From: Tupaia tana
Lineage: Eukaryota > Chordata > Mammalia > Scandentia > Tupaiidae
Direction of reading: 5' to 3'
Length of the DNA: 64,000 nucleotides
Assembly (NCBI GenBank): GCA_026018925.1
Contig: JAKSZU010000018.1
Span: 33,885,807 to 33,949,806 of the forward strand
The notes beneath the pieces are model-generated. The model ran no database searches and was not told the DNA's origin. It was given only the letters and a program-made list of their open reading frames with translations. The position numbers and the translations under genes were made by a program. Of the stretch, positions 22,163-33,879 are shown piece after piece (the stretch's first letter is position 1; the number at the start of each line of letters is the position of its first letter).

Positions 22163-22860
22163 TCAGGAGCATGCAGAAAGAGGTGATCTCGAATTTCTTT
22201 GCTGTGCTGCTTGATCCCTTTGTGCGGCAGATTGAGTAGATATTGAGGAATATGTTAACCCTAATAGTATTTGGATATTTGGCTATGGTTTCCTTAGATC
22301 CATCTAGAAACACAGAGAATGGAGATTGAGGAGCAGAGAGATGAGATAAAAGAAAAAGAGAAGGAAACAGAGAGAGAAAAAAAGCAACAACAAAAAAAAA
22401 AAGAAAAAAGAAGGAAAAAAATAAAAACAACTAAAAAATTATTATTATTATTGCTTTAAAAGGCAAAAAATAGAAAAGCACGCAGCACGCAAGCACTCTG
22501 TGCAAAATCACTAGGTCTCAGGAGCCATGAGGAATCTTCTTCTGAAGGCCTATCCCTTGCCTCTCCTGGGTGGGAGGGGGAAAGGGGATTATTAACAAGA
22601 TAAAGGAGGGGCTAAAAGCCGAGAAAACACTTTACCTTAAAAAATTTTAAAAAGGAAAAATTACAAAAAAAAAAATTGAGAAGACAGAGACAGAGGCAGA
22701 GAGAGACAGAGACAGAGCTAAGGCTTGAGGGGCTTCCTACCACTTGAGTTTGTGGGGTAGAGGCTGAATTATTAGTAGAAAATCTTCATTTCTCTTTTTT
22801 TCCCTGAAATCACTAGTTCTCAGGAGCCATGAAGAATCTTCTTTTCTCAATTTTTTCTTT

Positions 22861-23132
22861 TCTTTTCTTTCTTTTTCTTTAAGAGTTTTTTGCCTTAGGG
22901 TGTGTGAGTTTACTGGGGAGAGAGAGAAAGAGACAGAGACAGAGACAGTGGAAGGAAAGGTGAGAAATCACCCACCAGGGGGGAATGACTATACCACAGT
23001 CCCTTCTCCAGGGATCTTGGGCACGCATGCGCATGTACCTGGTGTTAGTTTGAAGCCACCAGGTCCAGAATTGAACCGTGGTCGGCTATGTGGGAGTCCA
23101 GCAACATCACCACTACACCATATACTGGTCCC
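22861..23132 (-). mobile_element. SINE-A3
   Basis: It has a pyrimidine-rich tail, ttttgccttagggtgtgtg, a shortened body (no CTCCATTCTC block) and a head ending atactggtccc. It sits at the 5' edge of HAL1-like copy A. The flanks tctcaattttttcttt and ctcaactgtattttttc are similar. Confidence 0.8.
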
Positions 23133-24695
23133 TCAACTGTATTTTTTCTTTCTTTCCTTTTTTTTTTTTAAACAATACCATCACTTTTCTGAAATGATCC
23201 CATTTGTTTTTATATGTTTGTTAGTTTATTAGGATGCTGTTGCTACAAAAGCAGGTGCTTTATTTTGCTATTATGGTTATGTTCCTTGAATCTAGAACAG
23301 TGTCTAGTGTATAGGTAGAACTTACTCAGTGTTTGTTGGTGAACAGAATGGGTAGTTCTAACCCAGGGTTTCTCATGGGGTTGGTGAGGCTCAGTCATCT
23401 GAAGGCTTGACTGGGGTTGGAGGCTGTGCTTCCAAGATGGCACTTACATGGCCATTGGCAGGAGGCCCCAATTCCTTGTCACATGGGCCTCTCCATAGAG
23501 TTTCTAAGATGTTGAGGCTAACTTCACCAGAACAGGAAATTTAAGAGAGATAACAAGGGGAAATGCGATGTTCTTTATGATCTTGCCACACATTGTTACA
23601 TTTGTCATATTCTGTCTGTTAGATGAGTCACTCAACCCAACTCCCACTCGAGAGGAGGGCAATTACATGGTAACTTTTTTATTTTTAATTTTTTTTGGAA
23701 GGAAGCCTGTTGAAGCAGGCATATTTGAAAACCACCACACCCAGTTTATTAGACATTAAGCCTAGTGTTCTTTTGCTGAACTGTAATATTTTTCCACCTA
23801 ATACTTCCATATTCCTAACTTTAAAAATCATTGGCGATAAGGTGGCATGAGGTGGAAATATGGGTGGTTAAACATAACTAGACCCATTTTTTGAACCAAA
23901 GGCTCTGTCTAGTAATTTGAGATCCTCTTTGTCTCTGAAGGAGGGCCTAGGAAACACACACTCAGGCTGAATTTTCTTCTTTCTTTTCATACTGATTTTA
24001 TTTCTTTCAACATTGATATTTGGTAGTGGGTGGCACAGATACAGCTTGGCCCTCAAGCAACAATCAATGAGGCCCCAATGACAACACAAAGATCCAAAGC
24101 CAGAGGAAACTTGTCTCAGAGAATCCTCCTTAATTGAAGTAATTAAATCAGCAGGAAGCCATCTGAACAATTATCACCCTACAAGGAAAAACTCATTTTA
24201 AGACCTTAGAATAAACATTCTAATAAATAGCTATTAGTTTATATTTGTAAATACCATCAGCCTATCATGAAATTTGCTAATAGATTTTTAATTAAGGGGA
24301 ACCACACATTTATAGTAGTACTGCCTTCCGTTCAATATCATTCCCTTGGTTTGGATGTGAGGCCTTGGACTCACTTTGAGAAATTGGCTTTATCTCTCTT
24401 GGCCAAAGTGGCTGATCATTTTTGTTTGTTTGTTTACTTGTTTGTTTGTTTGATCACGGACTAGGTTATTCCACCAGGAATTGGTTAGCGAAGTCTTAAG
24501 TCCCCACAGATGGAGGAACCTAAAAACTTGTTACTATGAGAGAAATAAGAAAGTTCCCATTAAAATCTTTTTGATGCTGTTGTCAGAGGACTGATAATGG
24601 AATATATGAGTCCTGAATCAGGGTGGTATGAGCAGATGTATATGTGAACTTCTCCTTCTTGAAAACTGATAATAATTTTTCAGGGAAGTACTATT
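23133..24695. other. Mostly unassigned DNA with an old repeat
   Basis: The stretch about 23380-23560 (gaaggcttgactggggttgg, cacatgggcctctccatag) resembles an old mammalian interspersed repeat I cannot name with confidence. The rest shows nothing recognisable. A (TTTG)n run lies at 24421-24451. Confidence 0.4.
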
Positions 24696-24699
24696 AGCT

Positions 24700-24905
24700 T
24701 ATTATTATTATTATTATAGATTTATCCTTTTTGAAATTTCTTTAAATACATGATCTCATTAATCATCCCCCAAACCTGGTGAAGTATACATGACACAGTT
24801 AGGATTATACCTATTTCCTGGATGAAGTACTTAAGGTAGATGTGATTAAATGTCACCCAGCAAGTCAATGACAGAATTAGGACTAGAATCCAGGTCTTTA
24901 AGTTA
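24700..24905 (-). mobile_element. MIR relic, antisense
   Basis: The order tacatgatctcattaatc, atttcctggatgaag, gtcacccagcaag and actagaatccaggtc follows antisense MIR. Confidence 0.75.
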
Positions 24906-25874
24906 TTCCTTGTCTCACTTCAGTTTGATGTTTCTTCATCTACCTTTAATGTAGAGGTGCCTAAGTATTTGGGGGTTACTTTAAGAATATGCAAACACTT
25001 TTTAAGAAAAAAGCATTTGTATACACTCAATATTATGTACAGATTTAAGTGAGCCCCCCGCAACACCTCACAATCAATGGTAAACCCTGTAAGGGTCTTT
25101 TTTATCCCAAGATAAGAACCTCTGCCATTTACCCAGCAACAAGGTGTTATTGACCTAGCAGAGGTTTAGACTTCATATAAGGACTAAAGATCTAAATTTT
25201 GGGGTCAAAGTAGGGATTTTCTTACTTATCAGTTCTCATCAAGTCTGTTCTTTGTCAATACTTTTGGAATCAGGTGGAAAATATCAATTAAGACATTCAT
25301 CATCTTTGTTAAATTGTTAGAAGACACTTAGGCTAGCTTTTCCCTGAATATATATTTGAGTAAATATCTTGGAATCAGAAATCCTAACACATTCTCTTGC
25401 CCTTTTCTCCAATTCAAGTTCCATATGGGAGTTTTGCCTTCATTTGGCATTAACTGACTCTGTTTTATGGGCACACCCATATTTTTCTCCCTTCTTTGAA
25501 ATATCAGTGGCAGAGTAATATGATAAAGTTCTTACTTGACACACTGAGTAGTCTGTAATATGCTAACATTTCTGTATCATGTTAGTATTGCATTAAGCTA
25601 ATATGACACTAATTCAAGATGACAGGAAAAATGACTAATACAATAAGACCTTCATCTAGTTCCCTAGGGCTGCTACACGTGTCTGATTTAATTCACCTGA
25701 AAACTCCCATGGATGGGCAGGGTTGAGGTGCAGTAGGGCCATTGAAAGTGGAAGTCCCTGAAACAACTGGCTATTTCCTGCTTGCCCTTCTTTTCTCTCA
25801 TCCATATCCTCACATCACAATTCCTAGGAGGCAGAAGAAGAAGGATTGGTTGAATAGGAGGAATGGTCGATTTA
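24906..25874. other. Unassigned, possibly unique DNA
   Basis: No repeats, open frames with a domain, or RNA genes are recognisable. Confidence 0.45.
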
Positions 25875-26065
25875 ATGAATTAAGTTTTGGAATGACAGAC
25901 CTGGGTCTGGGGCTAAGCTCTGCTTATTGTGGATCTTGGGCAAGTTACTTAACTTCTGAGCTTCAGTTTCCTGTAAAAAATACTACATAACTTCATGGGG
26001 CAGTGAGGATTAAATAAGGTTAAATATTCAAGAAAGGATGGTGATAGTGATGACAGTGATATTTT
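25875..26065 (+). mobile_element. MIR relic, sense
   Basis: The order tggaatgacagacctggg, gatcttgggcaagttactt, cttcagtttcctgtaaaa and gtgaggattaaataagg matches sense MIR well. Confidence 0.8.
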
Positions 26066-26093
26066 GTTGGACCTAAAAACAAAGAGAATTATT

Positions 26094-27014
26094 ATTTAAA
26101 AAAATAAATTAATTTACTTTACATTCATTGACTGTACATCATGACAGCATACAAAATGTGATTTCCCATCCAGAATACACTGTACATTGGGTTAATAAAG
26201 GATATTACCATGCATCACACCATGCATGTTATTGTCAACAAATAATTTTCCATTTCTTGTTTCTTAATTTTTTTTTCTTTTCCCCTTGATTCCCTACTTC
26301 TCACCTTCTGCCACTTCCTACCCTCTTCCCACACTGTCTCTGGTATCTACAATTTCTTTCCATGACTTTTCCCCCCCACATTTTATTGATTCACAAAATA
26401 TCTTCATCTAAATACTTTTTTCTTCTTTTTTCTTTTTTTGGAGAGGTTTTTGCTATAGGGCGCGTGCACTCGCCAGAAAGATAGAGAGAGACATAGAGAT
26501 AGGAAACGAGAAATCACCCTCCAGGGGGGATGGCCACACCGCAATCCCTTCTCTTCCTTTCTCCTCTCGGGATCTTGGACATGCATGCACACGTGCTGGG
26601 TGTGAGTTTAAGCCACCGGGTCCGGGACTCGAACCACGGTCGACTACGTGGGAGTCCAGCAACATAGCCATTATGCTAACTGCTTGTCTCCATCTAAATA
26701 CTTTTAATAGCAAGTTCAGCTGATATATAAATATCTGTGAATATATGTCTGGCTTTAGGCATAAAACTCAGTGAATTGAATGAACATACTATAAAGTAGC
26801 ACCTAGCTAAGGCTATATAGCTTACAGCAGTCATTAAATAGGTATTTTTATATATATTTTTAATTTCAAGAAAAGCAGCTTTAGTTTTAATAAATCAAAA
26901 TAAAAAATATTAAGAGAAATTTGGTTAAGACTTAAAGCTAGGAAAAAGATTAGGATTTTAGTCAAATAGTGGGTAGATGAACCTATTAACAGCTCAAGAG
27001 AAGGCAAAAATCCT
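26094..27014 (-). mobile_element. HAL1-like element, copy C (5'-truncated)
   Basis: It contains the HAL1-like 3' UTR (cattcattgactgtacatc, atgtgatttcccatccag) plus part of the spacer downstream of ORF1. It ends at caaaaatccttcaa, before ORF1. It has only one 3'-UTR module where copies A and B have two. The flanks aaagagaattatt (26081) and caagggaattatt (27015) fit a target duplication. A SINE-A2 interrupts it. Confidence 0.8.
26420..26690 (-). mobile_element. SINE-A2, nested in copy C
   Basis: It has the A2 box (antisense ggactcgaaccacgg). The direct repeat catctaaatactttt lies at 26405-26419 and 26691-26705. Confidence 0.93.
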
Positions 27015-27153
27015 TCAAGGGAATTATTCAGAAAATGCTTGAATCTAGAGACTTCTTTGAAACATTATTTTTGGTAGTAAAATATGCATAACATAAAATT
27101 TACTATCTTGACCATTTCCAAGTGTACAGTACAGTTCAGTAGTGTTAACTATT

Positions 27154-27411
27154 TTTTTTTTTAAGAGAGATTTTCGCCCTGTGAATGTGCTTGCCAGAGT
27201 GACAGAGAGAGATGGAGAGACAGAAAGCGAGAAATCACCCCTCAGGGGGAATGCCCACACTGTAATTCCTTCTCCTCTATTCTCCTCTTGGGATTTTGGG
27301 CACACATGAACACATGCTTGGCATGAGTTTTAAGGTGACTTGTCCAGGACCTGAACTACCATTGACTATGTGGGAGTCCAGCAATGTAACCATTATGCCA
27401 TCTGCTGGTTC
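27154..27411 (-). mobile_element. SINE-A3, nested in L1
   Basis: A complete copy. The flanks cagtagtgttaactatt (27137) and cagtagtgttaatatt (27412) are the target duplication. Confidence 0.9.
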
Positions 27412-27663
27412 CAGTAGTGTTAATATTATACATTCACATTGTTGTGCAACAATCTCCCAGACTTTTTCATCTGACAAGACTGAAGCACTATATTAATTAA
27501 ACAACTTCCTATTTCTCCCTACCCCTAGTCCCTGGAAATCACAATTTTACTTTCTGTTTCATTTAATTTGACTGCTTTAAATACCTCATATGAGGAGAAT
27601 CATACAGTATTTATCTTCTACTAGTTGGCTTATTCCACTTAGCATATATCTTCAAGACTCACT

Positions 27664-27722
27664 TTTTAAAAATAATTATTTTACTTTTAACTTTATTTAT
27701 TTATTTGAATTGACCAAAGAGG

Positions 27723-27763
<41 letters not shown>

Positions 27764-27836
27764 GCCAGGTCCAGGACTTAAACCATGGTCAGCCATGGGG
27801 GAGTCCAACACCCTTACCCTTAACCACCACGCCATC
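27664..27836 (-). mobile_element. SINE-B with (GA)n, truncated head
   Basis: It has a TTTATT tail, gaattgaccaaagaggg, a GA run at 27729-27761 and a head ending ccaccacgccatc. The last ctggcccc of the family is missing. Confidence 0.8.
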
Positions 27837-27871
27837 ACTTTTGTCATAGTATGTGTCAGAATTTCCTGTTT

Positions 27872-28099
27872 TAAAAAGATTTTTGGCATAGGGCACACAC
27901 ACTTGCTGGAGAGAGGCAGAGAGAAAGAAAGCAAAAAAGAAAACAAGAAATCACCTCCTGGGAGCGTAGCCACTTTGAAATCCTTACTCCTCATAGGATT
28001 TTGGGCACATGTTCCCTGGCATGATTTTCAAGCCACTGGGTCTATAACTTGAATCACAGTTGACCATGTGGGAGTCCTGCTACACTATCTGCTGGTCCC
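27872..28099 (-). mobile_element. SINE-A3, nested in L1
   Basis: A shortened body and a head ending ctgctggtccc. The flanks cagaatttcct (27858) and aagaatttcct (28100) are the target duplication. Confidence 0.85.
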
Positions 28100-28208
28100 A
28101 AGAATTTCCTTACTTTTTAAGGTGGAATAATATTCCACTGTATGTATATACCACTCTTTGTTTATCCACTCACTTGTTGGTAGACATTTGGATTGCCTCT
28201 AAATTTTT

Positions 28209-28391
28209 TTTAATTTAATTTTAATTTTATTTATTGTCATTATTTTATTTTTAATTTTTTTGAAGTTGACCAGAGAGAGACAGAGAGAGAGAGAAGGGAA
28301 GTGAGAAAGTAAGCCACCTGGTCTGGGACTCGAACTGTGGTCAGTCATGTGGGTGTCCAGCCGCCTTAACTACTACACCACCTGCCAGCCC
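28209..28391 (-). mobile_element. SINE-B, nested in L1
   Basis: It has a TTTATT tail, agttgaccagagagagac and a head ending ctgccagcccc. The flanks gcctctaaatttttt and gcctccaactttt are the target duplication. Confidence 0.88.
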
Positions 28392-28835
28392 CGCCTCCAA
28401 CTTTTGTCTGTTGTGTTATGCTGCTGCGATCATTGCCATGAGGATATCTCTGACAGACCCGCTTTCAGTTTTATTGGATATATACCCATAAGCAGAATTG
28501 CTGATTCATATGGTAATTCTATTTTTAATTTTTTTGAGGAGCTGCAATACTGTTTTCCATAGCAACTGCACTGTTTTACATTCCTAGGAACAGCACAGGA
28601 GTGTTCTAATTTCTCCGTATTCTTACTAACACTTGCTGTCTATTTTGTCTTTTTTTTTTTTTTTTTTTCCCCAAGTAGCCATTTTAATGGGTATGAGGTG
28701 ATATTCCATTGTGGTTTTGATTCTCATTTTCCTAATAATTGATGATGTTGAACATCTTGATATATGCTTATTGGCTATTTGCATATCATCTTTTAAGAAT
28801 GTCTAAATCCTTTGTCCATTTTAAAAAAAAGTTTT

Positions 28836-29234
28836 GTTTTTTTTTTTTTTTTTTTGCTATAGGGTGCATGTGCTCACCAGAGACAGACTGAGAGAGAGGG
28901 CAAGAGGGCAGGAGGATGGCTGTGCTGCAATCCCTTCTTCTCCGTTGTCTTCTAGGGATGCATTCACGTCTGACGCATTTTTTTTAAAAAAAAATTAACT
29001 TTATTTACTATTATTATTATTTCAAAATTTGACTAGAGAGTGTGAGAGAGAGGGAAACTGAAAAAGCAAGCCACCAGGTCCAGGACTTGAACCACATGGG
29101 AATTTTGTGCCTTTAACAACCATACCACTGCCAGCCCCCTGACATGTTTTTTTAGCCGCTGAGTCCAGAACTTGAACTGTGAAGTTGGCCATGTGGGATC
29201 TAGCACCTTACCCACCATGCCACCTGCTGGACCC
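28836..29234 (-). mobile_element. SINE-A3 split by a SINE-B
   Basis: The outer parts 28836-28985 and 29139-29234 make up one decayed SINE-A (ttgctatagggtgcatgtgc at one end, ctgctggaccc at the other). Confidence 0.78.
28986..29138 (-). mobile_element. SINE-B nested in SINE-A3
   Basis: A short copy with gtgagagagagggaaactg and a head ending ctgccagcccc. The flanks ctgacgcattttttt and ctgacatgttttttt are the duplicated target in the host SINE. Confidence 0.85.
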
Positions 29235-30235
29235 TTTGTCCATTTTTTAACTGGTTTATTTGTTTTTATGTCTTTGAATTGTTGGAGCTCTTTATGTATT
29301 TTGAGTATTAACCTCTTATTAGATGTATGATTTGCAAATACTTTCCCTTATTCTTTAAATTACCTTTTCATTTTGTTGATTATATCCTTTGATGCATAGA
29401 CTTTTTTTTACAGTCCAAATGGTCTACTTTTACTTTTTTTTGGCCTTTGTTTTTAGTGTCATATTCCAGAAATCCTTGCCAAATTCAATATCATTAAGTT
29501 TTTCTCCTGTGTTTTCTTCTAAGAGTTTCTTAGTTTTAACTCTTCTGTTTAGGCCTTTGAGATCCATTTTGAATTCATTTTTGTATATGGTGGAAGGAAA
29601 GGGTCTCACTTTATTTATTTTTTGTTTGTGGATATCCAGTGTGCCCAGCACCATTTGTTGAAGAGACTGTCCTTTCCCCATAGGATGATCTTGCATGCTT
29701 GTTGAGAAACATTTGACTGTATACACAAGGGTTTATTTCTGGGCACTCTAGTTGATTCCATTTGTCTATATGTCTGTCTTTATGCCAGTTCTATGCTATC
29801 TTGACTACTGGAATTTTGTAATGTTTTGAAATGAAGAAGTTACGAGATCCAACTTTGTTCTTTTTTTTTAATGATTATTTTGGCTATTTGGAGTTCCTTG
29901 AGATTCCTTATGAATTTTTGGATGCCTGCAAAAAAATCCACTAGAATTTTGGTAGAGGCTACATTAAATTTATAGACTGCTTTGGGTAGTATTGACATCT
30001 TAACCATATTAAATCTTCCAATCCACGAACATGATGTCTTTCAATTTATTTGGGTCTTTATTTTTTCAGCAATGTTTTGCAGTTTTCACTGTATAAGTCT
30101 CTTACCTCCTTGGTTTAGTTTACGCATAGATATTTCATTCTTCTGATGCTATTGTAAATGAAATGGTTTCTTACAAATTGATTTTTCAGATCATTCAAGG
30201 AGACTTTGTTGTTTATTTTCTTGGTGTTTAGTTTT

Positions 30236-30509
30236 TTTTTTTTTTTTTTTTTTTTGGAGAAGTTTTTGCTATAGGGCGCGTGCGCTCGCCAGACAGACAG
30301 AGAGAGACAGAGAGACAGAAAGCGAGAAATCACCCCCCAGAGGGGATGGTCACGCCGCAATCCCTTCTCCTCCATTCTCCTCTTGGGATCTTGGGCACGC
30401 ACGCACACGTGCCCGGTGTGAGTTTTAAGCCACCGGGTCCGGGACGCGAACCGCGGTCGACTACGTGGGAGTCCAGCGACACAGCCATTCCGCTAACTGC
30501 TGGTTCCCA
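30236..30509 (-). mobile_element. SINE-A1 (young), nested in L1
   Basis: Nearly identical to the copies at 13411 and 62525. It has the A1 box (antisense gggacgcgaaccgcgg). The direct repeat ttggtgtttagtttt lies at 30221-30235 and 30510-30524. Confidence 0.95.
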
Positions 30510-30805
30510 TTGGTGTTTAGTTTTAAAAATCATCTGATATACTGTAAAAAATTCATATAGTATAATAGCATATGCTGCAAAGAATAAGGCTACCTCCATA
30601 CCTGACTTCCAGCCCCAAATTACTCTTTCTAGTTCCCTGTGATTCCTTTCAGAAAGATATTAACAAATACATATGTGTACTGCTTTGTACCTGGCTTTCT
30701 TTTTCTTAACTTAGAGTATCTTGGATATAGTTCTATGTCAGCACACAAGAAATACCTCATTCTTTGTAAAGGCTTCTCACACTGTGGTTGTATACATAAC
30801 CTTTT

Positions 30806-31070
30806 TAAATTTGGTTTTCATTTATTATTATGTCAGAGGACATACATGCTTGCCAGAGAGAGACAGAAGAAGAGAGAGGAAGGAGAAAGCACCCTCAATG
30901 AGGTGTGGTTGTCATGCCTCATTCCTTTTCCTTTATTTCTTCATCCTGTCAGGATTTTGGGCATGCAGACCCAGTGCCCAGTGTATTTTTCAAGCATCTA
31001 GGGCCGGGACTCATACTACATGGTCAACCATGTGGAATCGGCTCCCTTAACCACTAAGTCAAGGAGCTAG
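30806..31070 (-). mobile_element. SINE-A3
   Basis: A diverged copy without a clean T-run. Body motifs (gtcaggattttgggcatgc) and a head with accatgtggaatcggctcc are readable. Confidence 0.7.
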
Positions 31071-31080
31071 CTCTATTCTT

Positions 31081-31108
31081 TATTATTATTATTATTATTA
31101 TTATTATT
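31081..31108. repeat. (TTA)n microsatellite
   Basis: About nine TTA units. Confidence 0.9.
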
Positions 31109-31124
31109 GTTAATTATTATTTAA

Positions 31125-31380
31125 ATTTTTTATTTTATTTTATTTTTTACTTAGGTCTCACCAAAGAGAGAGAGACAGACACAGTCAGAAGGAAAATGAG
31201 AAATTACTCCCCAGGCGATGGCAATGCCACAATCCCTTCTCCTCCATTCTCCTCCCAGGATCTTGGGCATGCCTGCACATGTACCTGGTTTGATTTTTCA
31301 AGCCACCAAGTCTGGGACTCGAACCACAGTTGGCCATGTGGGAGTCTAGCAATGTAACTATTATGCCATCTGCTGGTCCC
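31125..31380 (-). mobile_element. SINE-A3
   Basis: It starts in a TTTTA-rich tail, with aggtctcaccaaagagag, the body and a head ending ctgctggtccc. It directly abuts the HAL1-like copy B target site. Confidence 0.82.
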
Positions 31381-32445
31381 TTTTATTATCTTTTTTTTCC
31401 TTGTCAGCAGCTTTCAAGATCTTTTATTTTATTTTACTTTATTTTTTATTTCAATTTATTTATTTGCATTCATTCACTGTACATCATTACAGCATACAAA
31501 ATGAGATTTTCCATCCAGAGTACACTGTATATTGTCTCAATCAAGCACATCAACAAACATGTTATTGTCAGCAAATAATTTTCCATTTCTTGTTTCCTGT
31601 ATGTTTTGCTTTTTTCCCCCCATCCTTGATTCCCTATCTCTTGCCCTCTGCCATCTCCCACTCTCCTCCCACACTGTCTCTGCTATCTATGTTTGCTTTC
31701 TATACTGTTTTCCCCCCACATTTTATTGAATTACTAAAGACCTTAATTAATCTAAATATTTTCATAGCAAACACAGGTGATATATACATTTCCATGAACA
31801 CAAGTCTAACTTTACGCATCCTATAAAGTAGCACCTAGCTGGGGCTATATATCTTACTGCAGTCATTGAATAGATATTTTTTTTTTCCTGAAACTTTTTT
31901 TTTTTTTGTAACTTAATTTACGTTATTTCCCTAAGCATCATCACAGCATACAAAATGTGATTTCCCATCCAGTATATACTGCATAGTGACTTAATCATGC
32001 ATATTATAAAAAATTTTCCATTTCTAGTTCCTAAAATTATTTTACCCCTCTTTCTGACCCTCTGTCCTTTCCCACCCTCTTCTCACACTATCTCTGGTGT
32101 CTACAATTGTCTTCCATTCCTTTCCCACCCACATTGTATTGATCACACAATTTCTTACATAATCTAACTACTTTCAATGGTGAGTTCACTTGTTACTATT
32201 AAGAAAACCAGTTTTAACTTAAATCAAAGAAATGCCAAGGAACTTTGCTTAAAGCCAGGAAACAGGTTAAGATTCTGTTCAAATGGTAGGTGCATGAACC
32301 TGTCAGTCTCATGTACTTTTATCTTCTGTTTTGGTTCAATTTTCCTGATTAAATTCTGGGATATAATATTCAACTCCAGACTTGTCCCTACGATTAAGTT
32401 GGCCACTTTCTTAGTTTTTGAACTCTTATTTCTGTGTGTCTGTAT

Positions 32446-33440
32446 TTAATTTTCCTGACATAGCACACCCTTGAGAACTTCTTGGAGATTTGGTCTGGTG
32501 CTGGTAAATTCTTTCAGGGTTTGTTTATCTGAGAATGTTCTTGTCTTTTCTTCCCACCTGAAAGATAATCTTGCCGGGTACAGTATTCTTGGCTGAAATT
32601 CCTTTTCCCTTAACACTTTAAATATATTTTCCCATTCTTTCTTCACTCGCATTGTTTCCGATGAGAGATCTGCTGTTAGCCTGATGGGATGTCCTTTGTA
32701 GGTAACTTGATGTTTTTCTCTTGCCAATCTTAGTATCTTGTCTTTGTCTGTGCTTTTGGTCAACCTGGCTATAATGTGTCTTGGAGAAGATCTTATTGGG
32801 TTGATTCTATTTGAGGTCCTTTGTATTTCTTGGGACTGGATCTTGGAATGCCTCTCTAGGTTTGGAAAGTTTTCTTGCAGGACCTCGTGGAAGAGATTAT
32901 CAATGCCTTTATGAGTCTCTTCACCTTCTTGAATGCCAATTATCTGGATGTTTGGACGTTTGATGGTATCTAGTACTTCTCGTATATTATTCTCAAATTT
33001 TTGGGCCATTTTCTCAGTCTTCGTGGTGGATTTTTCTAGGCCAGTCATTTTCTCTTCTACATCTGAGATTCTGTTTTCTGAATGATCTAGTCTGCTTTTA
33101 ATACTTTCAAGGGAGGTTTTGACTTCCTGTATTATAGACTTCATCTCTAACAGTTCTGTTTGAATCTTTTGTAAAGTGTGTAATTCCTCTTTTAGATCTT
33201 GCAAGAATTTCCTCATCTCCTGGAACTCGTCAACTTCTTTCTCCTTTCTCTTTAGCAGTTCATTATCTCTTCCATCTCTGTTAGCTTCGACATTATGAAT
33301 GCTCTAAATTCCTTATCAGACATTTCCATGATTTTCACCAAACTGCTTGTGGATGAAGAAGAGTTACTCTTTTCCCTTGGAGGAGAGGTATTTTCTTGTT
33401 TTCCCATATTTCTTGTGATCCGGCGGTGATTTCTTGTCAT
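32446..33440 (-). pseudogene. L1 ORF1 (HAL1-like copy B), one frameshift
   Basis: It encodes an L1 ORF1-type protein, an RNA-binding chaperone of the L1 ribonucleoprotein. The first 62 codons (33440-33252) hold a basic, serine-rich N terminus with MGKQ. After a frameshift near 33245-33252, where copy A has extra bases, 256 codons stay open (33216-32446). They hold, in order: a coiled coil (about residues 1-75 of this part), the RRM core (about 85-175; NIQIIGIQEGEE and ENFPNL visible), the C-terminal domain with PIRLTADLS, and the end TRPNLQEVLKG. The end matches the normal L1 ORF1 C terminus in position, so the 3' end is complete. It is probably inactive because of the shift. Confidence 0.85.
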
Positions 33441-33588
33441 CTAATGGATGGTGTATTTCCTTCAAATTCTTGAAGTTCAGTCTGAATGTTCAAGAGCAAG
33501 CAGACAGAGGTGATCTAGAATCTCTTTGCCGTTCTGTTGTGATCACTGGTGCAGCAGATTCAGTAGATATTGAGGAATATTTTAACCC

Positions 33589-33879
33589 GCTAGCTTGTTT
33601 GCTGGAGGCTGAATTATCAGTAGAAGTCTTCATTCCTCGTGTGCCCTGAAATACCTAGTTTGCTGGAGCCATGTGGAACCTTCTTCTGAAGGCCTGGCCT
33701 CTTCTGCCTAGTTTGCAGGAGCTATTTGGAACCTTCTTCTGAAGGCCTGGCCTCTTCTGCCGCTAGCTCGTTTGCTGGAGGCTGAATTATCAGTAGAAAG
33801 TCTTCATTTCTCATGTGTCCTGAAATACTTAGTTCGCAGGAGCCATGTGGAATCTTTTTCTGAAGGCCTGGCCTCTTCT
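33589..33879 (-). repeat. Tandem units in the HAL1-like 5' UTR
   Basis: Two similar units (33589-33708 and 33762-33879) with a partial unit between (33709-33761). Each shares ttctgaaggcctggcctctt, and the full units share gctggaggctgaattatc. This resembles the monomer arrays at the 5' end of some mouse and rat L1s, which carry promoter activity. Confidence 0.75.

Larger units (their letters stand above)
19655..22850 (-). mobile_element. HAL1-like element, copy A
   Basis: Read on the minus strand: repeated 5'-UTR segments (22850-22500), a decayed L1 ORF1 (about 22112-21130), a short spacer, then two related 3'-UTR modules (20790-20450 and 20170-19675). No ORF2 endonuclease or reverse transcriptase region exists between ORF1 and the UTR. 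The layout is the same as copy B. A SINE-A1 interrupts it at 20180-20442. The flank tcaactttttctt (19640) compared with tcaattttttcttt (22848) may be its target duplication. Confidence 0.8.
27060..30535 (-). mobile_element. Ancient L1 (L1MA/L1MB-like), antisense
   Basis: Outside the SINEs it follows the antisense L1 order closely: 3' UTR (aaatttactatcttgacc, ttgttgtgcaacaatctcc), then the ORF2 end (gtggaataatattccactg, tatatacccataag), and further upstream (cagcaccatttgttgaagag, atctttccaatccatg-like text at 30010-30035). It spans some 2.2 kb of L1 after the SINEs are removed. No ORF is intact. Confidence 0.85.

Noticed and set aside
27729..27761. GA tract as a promoter GAGA element
   Set aside because: It is the normal GA-rich segment of SINE-B, expanded as a microsatellite.
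30115..30408. Recurrent open frames with the same 'CVRAQDPERRMEEKGLR' type peptide, here and at many other places
   Set aside because: All are translations of SINE-A bodies. The shared peptide comes from the repeat, not from a protein family, and the lysine runs come from the A tail.
33589..33879. CRISPR-like direct repeats
   Set aside because: Units are about 120 bp, imperfect, and lie in a mammalian L1-derived 5' UTR. No spacer structure exists.
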